From Dyadobacter chenhuakuii (GTDB taxonomy: Bacteria > Bacteroidota > Bacteroidia > Cytophagales > Spirosomataceae), in the NCBI RefSeq assembly GCF_023821985.2, contig NZ_CP098805.1, forward strand, positions 434,001 through 498,000: a stretch of DNA of 64,000 bases, read 5' to 3'. How positions within the stretch are numbered: position 1 is the first letter of the stretch; the number at the start of each line of letters is the position of its first letter. A program made the translations under genes and the position numbers. Positions 63,355 to 64,000 of this stretch are shown here, one piece after another. Below the pieces are notes generated by a model that was not told where the DNA came from, did no database searches, and was given only the letters and a program-made list of their open reading frames with translations.

Positions 63355-64000
63355 TCAGTTCCCATAAAACACCTGACAATTTTCGCAGAAGTAGCTTCGT
63401 CGTTTCGTTTTGCCAAGATATTCTTTGTGAAATGGAATGAGACAGCGGGGACATGTTTTCCTGGTGTGTGCAAGCCAGTGTTTTTTTAAGGTAAATTCTT
63501 TTTTCCAATGCAGAAAATCGAAACTGTAATGGCTGGTTTCCCTGACCAATTCTTCGAGTTTTGCTTTTGGCAGCGGGCCAATGGTGCTGAGCGGGTGCAC
63601 TTGAATGCGGAACAGCACCTCGTTTTTGATAATGTTGCCGCTTCCTGAGAAAATGTTCTGGTCTAAAAGTGCGTCGCAAGCCAGCATTTTCGGCTTGTCT
63701 TGCAATTTTTTGATTGCTTTCTCGGGACTCCATTGATCCGACATAATATCGCTGCTCCAATCATAGATCGAATCGGCGGGCTGTTCCAGGATTGCCACGG
63801 AGCAGGCGTAGAAATTCAGTTCGGCGTCGTCGAAAACAAGCGTGAGACGTGGTGGTGTTTTCTTGCGCTCGTTGATGAGATAGGAACCAAACAGCATGAA
63901 ATGGATTCGTAAGGTAAAGTCCTCGAAGCACACCAGGAAATGCTTGCCCCACGATCGGAAAGCGAGCACTTTCTGGTCGGTTAGCCGGTCCTTGTCAATT
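63355..64000 (-). CDS. Fpg/Nei-family DNA glycosylase, partial
   Basis: The gene runs off the right edge; its last ~215 codons are here and the N-terminal catalytic Pro/Glu pair is outside. The sequence SWGKHFLVCFEDFTLRIHFMLFGSY is the family's N-terminal domain. FSGSGNIIKNEVLFR is the helix-two-turn-helix DNA-binding part, with Asn/Lys contacts. CPRC and CENC form the four-cysteine zinc finger at the C terminus. The enzyme removes oxidised bases from DNA. Fpg and endonuclease VIII cannot be told apart without the missing end; endonuclease VIII is more likely from the overall pattern. Confidence 0.88.
   Translation of the reverse strand, partial: IDKDRLTDQKVLAFRSWGKHFLVCFEDFTLRIHFMLFGSYLINERKKTPPRLTLVFDDAELNFYACSVAILEQPADSIYDWSSDIMSDQWSPEKAIKKLQDKPKMLACDALLDQNIFSGSGNIIKNEVLFRIQVHPLSTIGPLPKAKLEELVRETSHYSFDFLHWKKEFTLKKHWLAHTRKTCPRCLIPFHKEYLGKTKRRSYFCENCQVFYGN

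Noticed and set aside
1..64000. tRNA or rRNA genes
   Set aside because: No T-loop type or cloverleaf-like segment was found in the gaps between genes by eye; a covariance-model scan would be needed to be certain.

Overview
The window comes from a member of the Bacteroidota, most likely a Cytophagales bacterium close to Dyadobacter/Spirosomaceae. The basis is two SusC/SusD pairs, TonB-dependent receptors with N-terminal carboxypeptidase-like domains, a type IX secretion C-terminal sorting domain, DUF3823, DUF4468 and DUF1593 proteins, and repeated use of the Bacteroidota -7 promoter element TAnnTTTG. The genus is an inference. I saw no tRNA, rRNA, CRISPR array or prophage.

Layout. 1-5249: tail of an SDR gene and its terminator, an iron-type TonB receptor with a PepSY membrane protein, and an OmpA-family protein. 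5306-17512: an L-fucose locus with an AraC regulator divergent from an SDR dehydrogenase, L-fuconate dehydratase (FucD), a sodium:sugar symporter, SusC/SusD and a GH95 alpha-L-fucosidase. Fucosides would be cut at the envelope, the fucose imported through SusCD and the symporter, then oxidised and dehydrated; the last pathway steps are not here. 17562-23270: YjbQ, a CrtO-like acyltransferase, three glycosyltransferases and an MFS transporter. 23350-28954: a second TonB receptor/PepSY iron locus with a small membrane protein, and a membrane-anchored MutS-like ATPase. 29069-29635: a YefM/YoeB toxin-antitoxin pair with its promoter and operator. 29665-39271: a DUF1593 protein, an ice-binding-like T9SS-secreted protein, a short AraC regulator, and a SusC/SusD/DUF3823 operon.

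39482-48813: a thioredoxin-reductase-like flavoprotein, an RND efflux operon (outer membrane channel, pump, adaptor) preceded by its TetR gene with two identical operator palindromes, and a GT39-type transferase. 49071-53050: a Fic AMPylase under a promoter covered by four copies of one half-site, a collapsed methyltransferase remnant, small hypothetical genes, an SGNH hydrolase and a VapBC-type pair. 53179-56847: purL. 56836-57869: a ~1 kb tandem array of palindromic repeats (123-bp units shrinking to 75-bp units), followed by a single-copy-looking IS200/IS605-type Y1 transposase (57990-58451). 58480-64000: small lipoprotein and DUF genes, two tandem 2H phosphoesterases, a WG-repeat protein, a 2OG-Fe(II) oxygenase and a Fpg/Nei glycosylase cut by the right edge.

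The most unusual structure is the palindromic array beside the Y1 transposase, which looks like a Bacteroidota version of a REP/RAYT system. Its first repeat supplies the last codons and stop of purL. A second intergenic hairpin family occurs after both polysaccharide operons (14999-15126 and 39282-39470).
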